DNA of 64,000 bases. It comes from Thermodesulfobium acidiphilum. GTDB lineage: Bacteria; Thermodesulfobiota; Thermodesulfobiia; Thermodesulfobiales; Thermodesulfobiaceae. The notes under the pieces were generated by a model, which saw nothing but the letters and a program-made list of their open reading frames with translations, made no database searches and was not told the DNA's origin. The DNA lies in the NCBI RefSeq assembly GCF_003057965.1, contig NZ_CP020921.1, positions 62,001 through 126,000 on the forward strand. Direction: 5' to 3'. The position numbers and the translations under genes are program-made. Shown piece by piece: positions 55,038 to 63,323 of this stretch (its first letter is position 1; the number at the start of each line of letters is the position of its first letter).

Positions 55038-55358
55038 TTGAGGAAAACAGATCTTATCAATGCAGTTGCTGAAAAATGTAAGGGTATGACTAAAAAGGAT
55101 TGCACAGGTGTTGTGGAAGCCGTTTTTGACTCTATTAAGGATGCTCTTAAGAGGAACGAGAAAGTTCAGTTAATTGGTTTTGGCACCTTTGAAGTCAGAG
55201 AAAGAAAAGAGCGAAAGGGCAGGAACCCAAGGAGCAAGGAAGAAATAATTATTCCTGCCATGAAGACTCCAGGCTTTAAGGCTGGGAAGGCTTTGAAGGA
55301 AGCTGTTCAACCAAAAAAAACTGAAAAAAAGTCTGTTAAGGGCGCAAAGAAAAAATAG
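55038..55358 (+). CDS. hup: HU-family DNA-binding protein with lysine-rich tail
   Basis: The 106-residue product reads [20 protein letters not shown] at the start and has [20 protein letters not shown] and [18 protein letters not shown], the HU arm and body. The last ~18 residues ([16 protein letters not shown]) are a lysine-rich extension not found in standard 90-residue HU; such tails can add DNA affinity or compact the nucleoid. TTG 55038 is chosen because AAGGAGGTGA lies at the right distance; GTG at 55029 is inside that site. Extra Cys residues near positions 13 and 20 are unusual for HU. Confidence 0.92.
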   Translation: MRKTDLINAVAEKCKGMTKKDCTGVVEAVFDSIKDALKRNEKVQLIGFGTFEVRERKERKGRNPRSKEEIIIPAMKTPGFKAGKALKEAVQPKKTEKKSVKGAKKK

Positions 55359-55368
55359 ATATTTGAAA

Positions 55369-55408
55369 AGAAGGAAAAGGAGAGAAAAAAAACTTTCCTT
55401 TTCCTTCT
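55369..55408 (+). terminator. Hairpin after HU gene
   Basis: A perfect 13-bp stem, AGAAGGAAAAGGA (55369-55381) with TCCTTTTCCTTCT (55396-55408) and a 14-base loop, lies 10 bp after the HU stop. It probably ends the long gltB-to-hup run; the following T content is moderate. Confidence 0.65.
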
Positions 55409-55463
55409 AAGTTTGTATTGCCTTTATTGCACAAAATTATTCCTTTTGTTATTATTCATAAAT

Positions 55464-55712
55464 ATGACTATCTTTAAAAGAAAAGAAGAAAAGATCTGTT
55501 ATAGATGTAATACTAAAAATCCACCTGATGCATTTTTTTGCAGGAATTGTGGTGTGCCCCTGACGAGAGATGTCCTTCTTCAGAATTCTACAAAAAAGTT
55601 GAGACTAAAAAAGAGCTCTATGACAACGACATATATCTTATTTCTTGTAGTTGCGCTGATAATTGGTCTTGTTGTAGGTTTGGTTTCTTCTTTTAGTGTA
55701 TTTAAAAAGTAG
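55464..55712 (+). CDS. Small zinc-ribbon membrane protein
   Basis: The 82-residue product has a double-CxxC zinc ribbon, CYRCNTKNPPDAFFCRNCG (residues 12-30 of this start), a basic middle, and one C-terminal membrane helix (LFLVVALIIGLVVGLVSS). The zinc_ribbon_2 plus helix design is common for small membrane-anchored proteins of unknown function. There is no good ribosome site before ATG 55464, so translation may be leaderless or start upstream at TTG 55413. It lies just beyond the HU hairpin. Confidence 0.55.
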   Translation: MTIFKRKEEKICYRCNTKNPPDAFFCRNCGVPLTRDVLLQNSTKKLRLKKSSMTTTYILFLVVALIIGLVVGLVSSFSVFKK

Positions 55713-55756
55713 CTACTTAGTGAAATCTTTTATCATTTCATAAAAAAAAGTGCATA

Positions 55757-57298
55757 TTAAATTAGCTTTATATCTATTTCTATATTTGCCTCAAAGGTTC
55801 TTGCCCATGGAAGAGAAAATCTTACATCCGTAATGTCAAATTTTATTGGGCTGAATATCCTAATCTCTTCTGAAATTCCGGGGAAGTACTGGAAGAATAT
55901 GTTCTTTGCTATTTCAATACTTTCCTCTGTCATCTTGAAGTTGGATTGGTTGTTTTGGATTAATATGTTGTTTATCTGTGGCCTTATTACGTTTTGATAG
56001 TAATAGTCATAAATTATTCTCTCTATCAGAAATCTAAAATTTTCTTTAAAGTTTCTGCCAGAAAGGTAACTAACTGCTTGAGAAAGAGCGCATCCAGTAG
56101 TATTTGCCGCTGTATTCCAGCCTGCGTAAGCTATAAGCCTAAATATTAGACCACTTGTGAGCAAAAGTTTAAACATGTTTTTATCCGTCATGTTCATGTT
56201 TGACACGTCTGCAAAAGCCACATTTTTTTTGTTGTTAACAAGATATTTTACCTTCTCAAAAGCTGTTCTTTTATCTTCATCTTTGCCAAAGACTACCATA
56301 TAAAAGTCTGGCTCGTTGATCTTTAGTTTAAGGTTTAAAAGGTTTATCTGCGATAAAAGGTTTTTCCCAAGAGCTACCGTTTCAAGTGGCATCACCTCTT
56401 CTTCTATATCTTCTGGGATAAAAATGGTTTTCAAGCTTATGTCTTTATTCTTTCCAAACCTTGTTACAAGAATCATACCTATCTCATCAGAACCCTGTAC
56501 TATCTTGGTATTTTTTGTAGCGATCATACTCAGCCTCTTTTTCTCTTCGTATGCTATACCCCTATCAGCCGAGTCATCCTGGGCAAGTACCAGAAGATCC
56601 ACTTTCTCAGAATTTTTTATTAACATCCTATCTACAAAATAATTAATCTTTCTTGAAGTTATATAATCTTTCAATATGTCTGGGGGAACGTAAGTCAAAA
56701 GAAGTTCTCTTTCATAGAAATTTACAGGATTTTTAATATCTTCATCTGAAAACTTCATTATTTCTTCTATCTTTGTAGCATAGAAGAGTTCTTTTTCATC
56801 TAAAACGGTAGGCATCAGCCTCATGAGAGATTTAAATAGATATACTTTGTCAAATATGTTTGAACTCTTTAGGCTAAGGAGCCTTTTTGTGTACCATATG
56901 GCATCATCCTGTGTCATCTGGGTCTCTCTTGAAGGGACTAGGCCTCCGAATATCATTGAGTCAGCGCTAATTATAGCACAATCTGCCCAATTTTCTACTA
57001 AAAATGCCAGTATTTTCTGACTAGAAGCCTTTTTTCTTCTTTCGGAAAGCATATCTTCTGGGGGAATAAGTAACTTTATTCCTAAAATATCTGCCAATCT
57101 TTTCGGATAGATAAAGTTTGGCGGCCTGTTGTCCAGAGGTACATAACATGCACTTCTTGATGAAGCTATGCTAAAATCACTAAAATATATCTTGTTTATA
57201 AGAGGTGATATTATAAGTATCTTTAGTAAATCCCTTCTAGAAAGAGAGGATTTCGAAAGAATTCTCTTTATAACACTGTCTTCTCTTGGGGATACCAT
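55757..57298 (-). CDS. DUF4127 family protein with Tat-like leader
   Basis: The 513-residue product has an N-terminal SLSRRDLLKILIISPL segment with twin Arg21-Arg22, matching the Tat consensus, then the DUF4127 opening ACYVPLDNRPPNFIYPKRLA near residue 50 and VYLFKSLMRLMP, LAQDDSADRGI and TTGCALSQAVSYLSG blocks. DUF4127 proteins have no fixed activity; the many conserved Asp and the QDDSAD patch suggest a metal- or sugar-linked enzyme. Start ATG 57298 overlaps the divergent glycosyltransferase by 131 bp if both outer starts are used. Confidence 0.8.
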   Translation of the reverse strand: MVSPREDSVIKRILSKSSLSRRDLLKILIISPLINKIYFSDFSIASSRSACYVPLDNRPPNFIYPKRLADILGIKLLIPPEDMLSERRKKASSQKILAFLVENWADCAIISADSMIFGGLVPSRETQMTQDDAIWYTKRLLSLKSSNIFDKVYLFKSLMRLMPTVLDEKELFYATKIEEIMKFSDEDIKNPVNFYERELLLTYVPPDILKDYITSRKINYFVDRMLIKNSEKVDLLVLAQDDSADRGIAYEEKKRLSMIATKNTKIVQGSDEIGMILVTRFGKNKDISLKTIFIPEDIEEEVMPLETVALGKNLLSQINLLNLKLKINEPDFYMVVFGKDEDKRTAFEKVKYLVNNKKNVAFADVSNMNMTDKNMFKLLLTSGLIFRLIAYAGWNTAANTTGCALSQAVSYLSGRNFKENFRFLIERIIYDYYYQNVIRPQINNILIQNNQSNFKMTEESIEIAKNIFFQYFPGISEEIRIFSPIKFDITDVRFSLPWARTFEANIEIDIKLI

Positions 57299-58199
57299 AA
57301 TGACTCTACCTGTCTTTTTTGAGCTTGAAAATCTCTTTCCAAAAGCTCAATTTGATATCCTAGTAGGCGAAAGGTCAAAGGAAATATTTTTAACCCTGCC
57401 AAACGTAGACGAAGTCTTTTTGTATACATCTGAAAACAGAGGCATAAAGGGTAAGATCCCTTTAATAAAGGATATTTCAAAAAAAAAATACGATCTTGTC
57501 ATAGACCTCAGACACTCCATTCTGCCAATATTTGTGCGTTCCAAACAAAAAATATTCACAACCTTTAAGCCAAAAATCCCTGGAATTCATGCAACCGAAG
57601 AACATCTAAGAAATATCTTTCACAAAGATGCCGAAAACTTTAAATTCGATTACTCTGATAAGATTATAATTAACAATAAGACTATTATCAAGTTTGGTGA
57701 TGTTCTTGACAGGATATTGGGTTCGGTTGGCATCGTGCCGGGCGCTACGTGGCAGCCTAAGGCATACAGAATTGATGGTTTTGTGGAGGCTTCAAAGATG
57801 TTGAGAAATAAAGGCTTAAATCTGGTTTTGCTCGGGTCAAGCGATGAAGTAGGCCTTTGTGATGAGATCTCGAAAGAGGTGGAATCGCTTAATCTTTGCG
57901 GAAAGACGAGCCTGATGGACTTGTTCTATATTATAAAAAATCTCTCAGCTCTTGTTACTAATGATTCAGGACCTATGCACATAGCATCTTTGCTAAATAT
58001 TCCTACAGTTGCGCTCTTTGGGCCTTCTGACGAGAGAAGATATAGACCCTGGGGCAAAAGGTATAAGGTATTGATGCACAAAGAGATTTGCAGAGAGTGT
58101 CTTTATCAAGGGTGCGATAAAGGTGGAAAGTGTATGAACTTGATTACTCCTGATGAAATAGTTGATGCCACTATAAATCTTATTGGAGCTTTAATTTAA
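57168..58199 (+). CDS. Family 9 glycosyltransferase, heptosyltransferase-like; start uncertain
   Basis: The product has the GT9 opening ILFITLSSLGDTIMTLPVFF from residue 32, the KYDLVIDLRHSILP block near 105, GSVGIVPGATWQPKAYRIDG near 185, and TNDSGPMHIASLLNIPTVAL then FGPSDERRYRPWG near 265-295. It likely adds a heptose or similar sugar to lipopolysaccharide core, fitting a diderm envelope. Four Cys near the C-terminus (CRECLYQGC...C) are seen in many relatives. 57168 is only the outer ATG: it has no ribosome site and its first 31 residues do not resemble the family. ATT 57261, 10 bases after AGAGAGGA, would give a standard N-terminus. Confidence 0.82.
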   Translation: MLKSLKYILFIRGDIISIFSKSLLEREDFERILFITLSSLGDTIMTLPVFFELENLFPKAQFDILVGERSKEIFLTLPNVDEVFLYTSENRGIKGKIPLIKDISKKKYDLVIDLRHSILPIFVRSKQKIFTTFKPKIPGIHATEEHLRNIFHKDAENFKFDYSDKIIINNKTIIKFGDVLDRILGSVGIVPGATWQPKAYRIDGFVEASKMLRNKGLNLVLLGSSDEVGLCDEISKEVESLNLCGKTSLMDLFYIIKNLSALVTNDSGPMHIASLLNIPTVALFGPSDERRYRPWGKRYKVLMHKEICRECLYQGCDKGGKCMNLITPDEIVDATINLIGALI

Positions 58200-58243
58200 T
58201 GATTAAAATAATGTTAATGTAAGGTTAAAATGATTTTATCTAC

Positions 58244-58489
58244 TTGACAGAATTTTCTAATCTAGAGTAAATTACTATAAGCTAATTATAGTTTTTCAAC
58301 TTTGACAACTAAATAGCGTTTCGCTTCTCCCAAAGCTTTGAAAGGCTTTTTTAAAAGCCTTCAAAGAGCCTTTTACAGATGATTTCAATCTGCGAAAGAA
58401 GGAGGTGAAATCCCCCGAAAGCAAGAAATGATTCTGTAAAGAGGCTAATATATGAAACAAAAAAACTAAACTTTCCTAAAGGGGGATTT
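58244..58489 (+). promoter_or_regulatory. Promoter and structured leader of the porin gene
   Basis: TTGACA (58244-58249) is a likely -35, though no strong -10 is obvious. A stable hairpin with one bulge (58336-58366, CTTTGAAAGGCTTTT against AAAAGCCTTCAAAG) follows. Then AAATCCCCC (58408-58416) is a perfect 9-base complement of GGGGGATTT (58481-58489), which contains the porin ribosome site. Pairing would mask translation initiation. A free GGAGGTGA lies at 58401-58408 next to the left arm. Confidence 0.5.
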
Positions 58490-58495
58490 TGAAAG

Positions 58496-60073
58496 ATGAA
58501 AAAATTCGCTATGTTTTTTGTAGTAGCATCTCTTCTCGTTGCCCTTGCAGTTCCCGCTATGGCAGGACCATTCTCAGATGTACCAGCTAATTCTTGGGCA
58601 TACAAGGCAGTGCAAGATTTAGCAGCAAAGGGATTGGTCATTGGTTATGGCGATGGAACATTTAGAGGCGACAGACTTGCCACCCGTTATGAGATGGCAA
58701 TGGTAGTTGCAAGAATGCTTGATATGTATGAAAAGGGTCAAAACGCACAGGATCAAAAGATAGAGCTTAACGCTAACGACATCGCAACGCTTATGAAGTT
58801 AGCAGAAGAGTTTAAGTCAGAACTCGCATCTTTAAACGTCAGAGTTGCAGCGCTCGAGAAAAAGGCAGCTCTTGACACTGTGAACTTCACAGGAGACGCA
58901 AGATTTAGACTCGCAAGCGATAAGAGAACGTTTTCAGCGCTTTTACCAGGAACTATAGTTGCACCTGCGATAACAAATAACATTCCAGGTGGAATTGGTG
59001 GACAGGTTTTTTCGGTTGCAGGGACTCCTATTCCTGACAAGAAAGATGATACCTTTATGCGTTACAGAATCAGACTAAACGTTGCAGCACCGGTTGCAGA
59101 CAATATATCTTTTAATGGCAGACTTACTATGCAGAAAAATGCAGGAGTCAACGGCAATGGAGATAACTCAAATCCTATTACAGCAGCAAACACGGGTTAC
59201 AACAACAACCAGAATACTCTATTTGTAGAAAGGGCATATATCACATGGACTCTTAACCCATATCCTGTAACGTTTGTCCTCGGCAGACTTCCTACCCTGG
59301 ATACAGGCAGATATTATAACGTTTTCTTCCTTGATGCATCAGTTGAAGGCGGCCTTGTAGTATTTGACCTTAGCAATATGCTTCCATCAACATCAGTTTC
59401 AGCAGCATGGGCAAAGCTCTTTGACGCAGGCTTGGTTACCTCTTCGCAAGAGGCAAATGGCTTCAAAGACAAGGATGTATACATTCTAAATTTGAAGACA
59501 AAGCTCTTTAATACCTTTGGCTTAGAGGCAGACTACGGTTATGCAGATAAGCTAACATATTTTGGCGGCCTTAGTAATAATACTTCTGGCTATACTTCAG
59601 GCGCAAACGGCATTTATGGCAAGTATGATTGGTGGGCAGTCATAGGTAACTGGACTATGTATAACATAAATATGTGGGCAGGTTACAATGGCACATCTAC
59701 AGATATGCCAGCACAAACCGCCACAGGTCCAAGCCTTACAAGTTTACACTCTGTTAATGGCGGCGCATGGAGAGTTGGAGCTACCATTCCTCTTCCAGTT
59801 GGCGCACTTACAGGAGACTTCTGGTTTGGCGACAACAAGTGGTTTAACCCATTCATACTTAACACAATGGTTACTACAGAGTATAAGGACTACTACAACG
59901 TATACTACACGCTCCCGGTCGCAAAGAACGCATCTCTTACCCTTAACTATGACTACTGGAAGGGCAAGAAGCCATATGCAACTGATTCTATTAACGGCTA
60001 TTACTATACCTTTAACCCAGATCAGATTGACAAGGATCAAAGATACTACATCCAGATGGACGTAAAGTTCTAA
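58496..60073 (+). CDS. SLH-domain outer-membrane porin
   Basis: The 525-residue product has a signal peptide ending AMA (residues 1-23), an SLH domain (FSDVPANSWAYKAVQDLAAK to RLATRYEMAMVVARML, residues 26-75), a coiled-coil stretch (about 83-122) and a beta-rich barrel (about 130-525) with many aromatic alternations, ending in Phe (QMDVKF), the usual BAM signal. This is the SomA/Deinococcus-SlpA/Veillonella-type architecture: the SLH part holds the periplasmic wall polymer and the barrel forms a channel. Strong codon regularity and a strong terminator suggest a major envelope protein. GGGGGA ribosome site upstream. Confidence 0.92.
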   Translation: MKKFAMFFVVASLLVALAVPAMAGPFSDVPANSWAYKAVQDLAAKGLVIGYGDGTFRGDRLATRYEMAMVVARMLDMYEKGQNAQDQKIELNANDIATLMKLAEEFKSELASLNVRVAALEKKAALDTVNFTGDARFRLASDKRTFSALLPGTIVAPAITNNIPGGIGGQVFSVAGTPIPDKKDDTFMRYRIRLNVAAPVADNISFNGRLTMQKNAGVNGNGDNSNPITAANTGYNNNQNTLFVERAYITWTLNPYPVTFVLGRLPTLDTGRYYNVFFLDASVEGGLVVFDLSNMLPSTSVSAAWAKLFDAGLVTSSQEANGFKDKDVYILNLKTKLFNTFGLEADYGYADKLTYFGGLSNNTSGYTSGANGIYGKYDWWAVIGNWTMYNINMWAGYNGTSTDMPAQTATGPSLTSLHSVNGGAWRVGATIPLPVGALTGDFWFGDNKWFNPFILNTMVTTEYKDYYNVYYTLPVAKNASLTLNYDYWKGKKPYATDSINGYYYTFNPDQIDKDQRYYIQMDVKF

Positions 60074-60086
60074 AAAAGCTTTTTTT

Positions 60087-60112
60087 AACCCCCGAGAAAT
60101 CGGGGGTTTTTT
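60087..60112 (+). terminator. Rho-independent terminator of the porin gene
   Basis: AACCCCCGA-GAAA-TCGGGGGTT stem with a GNRA-type GAAA loop is followed by TTTTTT, 14 bp after the stop. A textbook terminator. Confidence 0.95.
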
Positions 60113-60234
60113 ATTGATTATTGATAAGTAAAAGTATTTTTATCTTATAATTTTCTTATAGTTTTTGCCTCTTCACTAAATTGTTTCTTTTGTGATAACA
60201 TAAGTAAACTTATTTAAAAGTGAGGGGCTATTTA

Positions 60235-61374
60235 TTGAATAGTCGCAGGTTAACGCTATTTTTGTCATTATTATTCATAGCTATATTTAGTTTATTTATC
60301 TCTGGGTGCTCGCGGATAGGCCCTGTAGCTTCTTCATTAAAAATTGCTGTTATAGTTCCTCTCTCGGGGGAGTTTTCTCAGATTGGAGAAGAGGAGAGAA
60401 ACGGTGCACTCCTTGCCATAGAGGATGCCAATGCCAATGGGGGAGCATTTGGCAGAAAGTTTGAGCTTGTCCAGATGGACGATAAGGACGATCCAGTAGA
60501 ATCTGCCATAATTGCTCAAAAAATCTGTGCTGATTCCTCTATCCTTGGCGTTGTTGGAGGGGTAAATGCAGGAGATACTATACCGTCAGCTAAGATCTAT
60601 GCAAAGAACAACGTAGTAATGGTAACACCCTCTACTACCAGCACAGAGCTTACCAGCAAGGGTTATTATAGTGTCTTTAGGATCTGTGCTAGCGATGTCC
60701 TGGAGGGTCCCTATGCGGCTAATTTTATAGTTAGCAATTTAAAATTCAAGCGAGTTGCAATAATTGAAGACAATAGTGCTTATGCAAAAGAGCTAACAGA
60801 TTCTTTTAAAAGCGAGTTTTTGAAACTTGGGGGGACAGTTCTTATAGAAGAGAAAATCTCTCAGGGCGATAAGGATTTCAAGGCTCCTCTCGAAAAGATA
60901 AAGGCTCTTAACCCCCAGGTAGTTTATTTTGCAGGAATGTATCCAGAGTGTGCCCAAATCATAAAAGAGGCAAAGGAAATGGGAATAAAATCATCATTTT
61001 TTGGTGCTAACGGCATAAAGGATACTGAATTTATAAAAGTTGCAGGCATAGCTTCAGAGGGTACAATGGCTACATCAGTTGGATTTTCTCTAAACAAGAT
61101 TTTAAAAGGACCTGACTTTGTTCAGAGATATAGAAATGAATTTAAGAAGGATCCAACTGACTACTCGGTCTTTGCATATGACGCAACTCTTTCTATAATA
61201 GACGCTATCAAATTAGCAGGCAATCCGGATAGGGCTACCCTTGCAAACGCGATGCATAATCTGAAATTTGATGGTATATTAGGTAGTACTTCTTTTGATA
61301 AGGAGGGTAACACTACTAACAATCTTATTAACGTCTATGTGGTAAAAAACGGCAATTGGGTAAGTTTCAACTAA
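60235..61374 (+). CDS. livK: Branched-chain amino acid ABC transporter substrate-binding lipoprotein
   Basis: From TTG 60235 the product has a lipoprotein signal (hydrophobic core then FISGC, Cys25) and a type I periplasmic binding fold: KIAVIVPLSGEFSQIGEEER near residue 37, GALLAIEDANANGG, GVVGGVNAGDTIPSAKIYA near 105, STTSTELTSKGYYSVFRICA near 130, and SVFAYDATLSIIDAIKLAG near 320. It delivers Leu, Ile, Val or a related ligand to LivHMGF. TTG is preferred over GTG 60220 because GAGGGG is seven bases upstream. First gene of livKHMG. Confidence 0.9.
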   Translation: MNSRRLTLFLSLLFIAIFSLFISGCSRIGPVASSLKIAVIVPLSGEFSQIGEEERNGALLAIEDANANGGAFGRKFELVQMDDKDDPVESAIIAQKICADSSILGVVGGVNAGDTIPSAKIYAKNNVVMVTPSTTSTELTSKGYYSVFRICASDVLEGPYAANFIVSNLKFKRVAIIEDNSAYAKELTDSFKSEFLKLGGTVLIEEKISQGDKDFKAPLEKIKALNPQVVYFAGMYPECAQIIKEAKEMGIKSSFFGANGIKDTEFIKVAGIASEGTMATSVGFSLNKILKGPDFVQRYRNEFKKDPTDYSVFAYDATLSIIDAIKLAGNPDRATLANAMHNLKFDGILGSTSFDKEGNTTNNLINVYVVKNGNWVSFN

Positions 61375-61395
61375 TATGAGGGGAGTGATTTTACA

Positions 61396-62304
61396 ATTTT
61401 TTTACAACAGCTTGTAAATGGAGTAACTTTGGGTTCTGTGTATGCCCTGATTGCATTGGGCTATACTATGGTTTATGGGATACTTGAACTTATCAACTTT
61501 GCACACGGAGAGATCTTTATGATGGGGTCTTTTTTTGGTCTACTTTTCTGGTGGATATTGGAGATGACAGGTCTTTCAAAGGTTATACCTATTCCACTTG
61601 CTATCTTTCTGATGTTTATATTTTCTATGATCGCCACAGCTTTCCTGGGAGCTCTTCTGGAGTTTATTGCATATCGTCCACTAAGGAGTGTGACAAACAG
61701 GCTCATACCCTTGATCAGTGCCCTTGGTGCATCAATTTTTTTGCAAAATTTTGCTATGCTTACGTTTGGTTCTACAAATAGGGTGTATCCTGCAATATTT
61801 CCAGATGTTGGGTGGAATCTGTTTCACGCGAGGATAAGCCTGATACAGATATTTATTTTTATTACGTGTATTCTAATAATGGCAGGCTTAACCGTTCTTG
61901 TAAACAAGACAAAGCTAGGTAGATCTATGAGAGCTGTAGCACAGGACTATGTTACAGCAAGCTTGATGGGTATAAGGGTCAATAGAATTATTACAATTAC
62001 CTTTATGATAGGTTCATCCTTAGCTGCTGCTGCTGGAGTGATGTATGGAATGTACTACGGAGTTGCAAAATTTGATATGGGATATCTTGCTGGCTTGAAG
62101 GCTTTTACGGCCGCTGTGCTTGGTGGGATAGGTAACATACCTGGCGCTATGCTTGGTGGCTTTTGTCTTGGTATTATAGAGAGCTTTGGTGCTGGTTATA
62201 TTTCTTCTGAATATAAAGATATGTTTGCTTTTCTTATGCTTTTATTCATCTTGCTACTTAGACCTTCTGGTCTCTTAGGCCAGCAGGTACCAGATAAAGT
62301 ATGA
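61396..62304 (+). CDS. livH: Branched-chain amino acid ABC transporter permease LivH; start codon anomalous
   Basis: The product is a LivH permease: GSVYALIALGYTMVYGILEL, INFAHGEIFMMGSF and GLKAFTAAVLGGIGNIPGAM are family blocks, with about eight helices. The first conserved stretch, FLQQLVNGVTLGS, is encoded upstream of the first standard start (TTG 61429) and no ATG, GTG or TTG lies in frame before it. ATT at 61396 is the most suitable start, behind GAGGGGAG about ten bases upstream. A one-base shift in the T7 run would instead link to GTG 61385, which sits too close to the same ribosome site. Overlaps livM by 4 bp. Confidence 0.85.
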   Translation: MFLQQLVNGVTLGSVYALIALGYTMVYGILELINFAHGEIFMMGSFFGLLFWWILEMTGLSKVIPIPLAIFLMFIFSMIATAFLGALLEFIAYRPLRSVTNRLIPLISALGASIFLQNFAMLTFGSTNRVYPAIFPDVGWNLFHARISLIQIFIFITCILIMAGLTVLVNKTKLGRSMRAVAQDYVTASLMGIRVNRIITITFMIGSSLAAAAGVMYGMYYGVAKFDMGYLAGLKAFTAAVLGGIGNIPGAMLGGFCLGIIESFGAGYISSEYKDMFAFLMLLFILLLRPSGLLGQQVPDKV

Positions 62305-63323
62305 TGAACATCAGATTTAGAAGAAGGATTAAAAACGTCGCAAGATTTTGGAACAACCTGGATATGCGCCTTAAGTGGGGTATACTTTTTGTGATTGCTA
62401 TTGTTTATCCATTTCTTGCTTCGTCTCAATATTATGTTCACATTATGAATCTTGCTTTTATCTATGTGGTCCTGTCTTTGGGGCTAAACATCGTATGCGG
62501 TTTGGCAGGGCTTTTAGATTTAGGATTTATAGCCTTTTATGCTGTAGGAGCTTATACCTATGCAATTTTATCAATTAAGCTTGGCTTAAGCTTTTGGGAA
62601 ATATTGCCGATTGCCTGTTTAACAACAGCTCTTTTTGGGCTCTTAGTTGGTTCTGCTGCTTTCAGGCTCAGAGGCGACTACTTTGCAATTGTTACTATGG
62701 GATACGGTGAAATAATTAGAATTCTTGCAAATAACCTTACTTTCCTGACAAATGGCCCAATAGGAATAGCGGGTATCCCCAGGCCAACTCTCTTTGGTTT
62801 CAAATTTGAAGACCCGTTTCAGTATTATTTTCTTGCACTTTCTTTTGTTGCTATTTCAATATTCTTAACCTATAGGTTTCAGGCATCAAGGATAGGGAGA
62901 GCTCTCGAAGCTATAAGAGAGGATGAAATTGCAGCTGTTTCTATGGGTGTAAACCTTAAAAATTTTAAATTAATCTCTTTTATAATAGGGGCAATGCTGG
63001 GCGGCTCTATAGGAGTCTTTTTCGCAAGCTATGCTACTTTTGTATCTCCTGAGAGCTTTAGCTTTATGGAATCAGTTATGGTTCTTGCTATGGTGGTAAT
63101 CGGAGGTATGGGCACTATAGAGGGTCCAGTAATAGGCGCTCTTATTCTTGTCTTTTTGCCTGAGGCCCTGAGGAGCCTCTCTGATTACAGGATGCTTATA
63201 TTTGGCGCTCTTATGGTATTTATGATGATCGTAATGCCAAAGGGCTTTATGGGGTGGATAAAGCCAAGGAGAATTTTAAAGGTTGCAGAGGAGGAAAATT
63301 CTTTTGTTACTAGAGATTTCTAA
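62301..63323 (+). CDS. livM: Branched-chain amino acid ABC transporter permease LivM
   Basis: The 340-residue product has the LivM hallmarks LNIVCGLAGLLDLGFIAFYA near residue 63, LRGDYFAIVTMGYGEIIRIL near 123, LTNGPIGIAGIPRPTLFG, and RIGRALEAIREDEIAAVSMG near 196, plus about nine helices. It pairs with LivH as the membrane channel. The N-terminal 25 residues are basic and cytoplasmic. ATG overlaps the livH stop (ATGATGA). Confidence 0.95.
   Translation: MMNIRFRRRIKNVARFWNNLDMRLKWGILFVIAIVYPFLASSQYYVHIMNLAFIYVVLSLGLNIVCGLAGLLDLGFIAFYAVGAYTYAILSIKLGLSFWEILPIACLTTALFGLLVGSAAFRLRGDYFAIVTMGYGEIIRILANNLTFLTNGPIGIAGIPRPTLFGFKFEDPFQYYFLALSFVAISIFLTYRFQASRIGRALEAIREDEIAAVSMGVNLKNFKLISFIIGAMLGGSIGVFFASYATFVSPESFSFMESVMVLAMVVIGGMGTIEGPVIGALILVFLPEALRSLSDYRMLIFGALMVFMMIVMPKGFMGWIKPRRILKVAEEENSFVTRDF

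Noticed and set aside
58379-58408. Nine-codon frame (MISICERRR) in the porin leader
   Set aside because: No ribosome site of its own and no coupling to the porin start; the sequence is better explained as leader structure.
59688-60065. 125-codon plus-strand frame within the porin barrel
   Set aside because: Composition is an artefact of the repeated Tyr/Asn/Gly codons of the porin frame; the porin frame is plainly the coding one.
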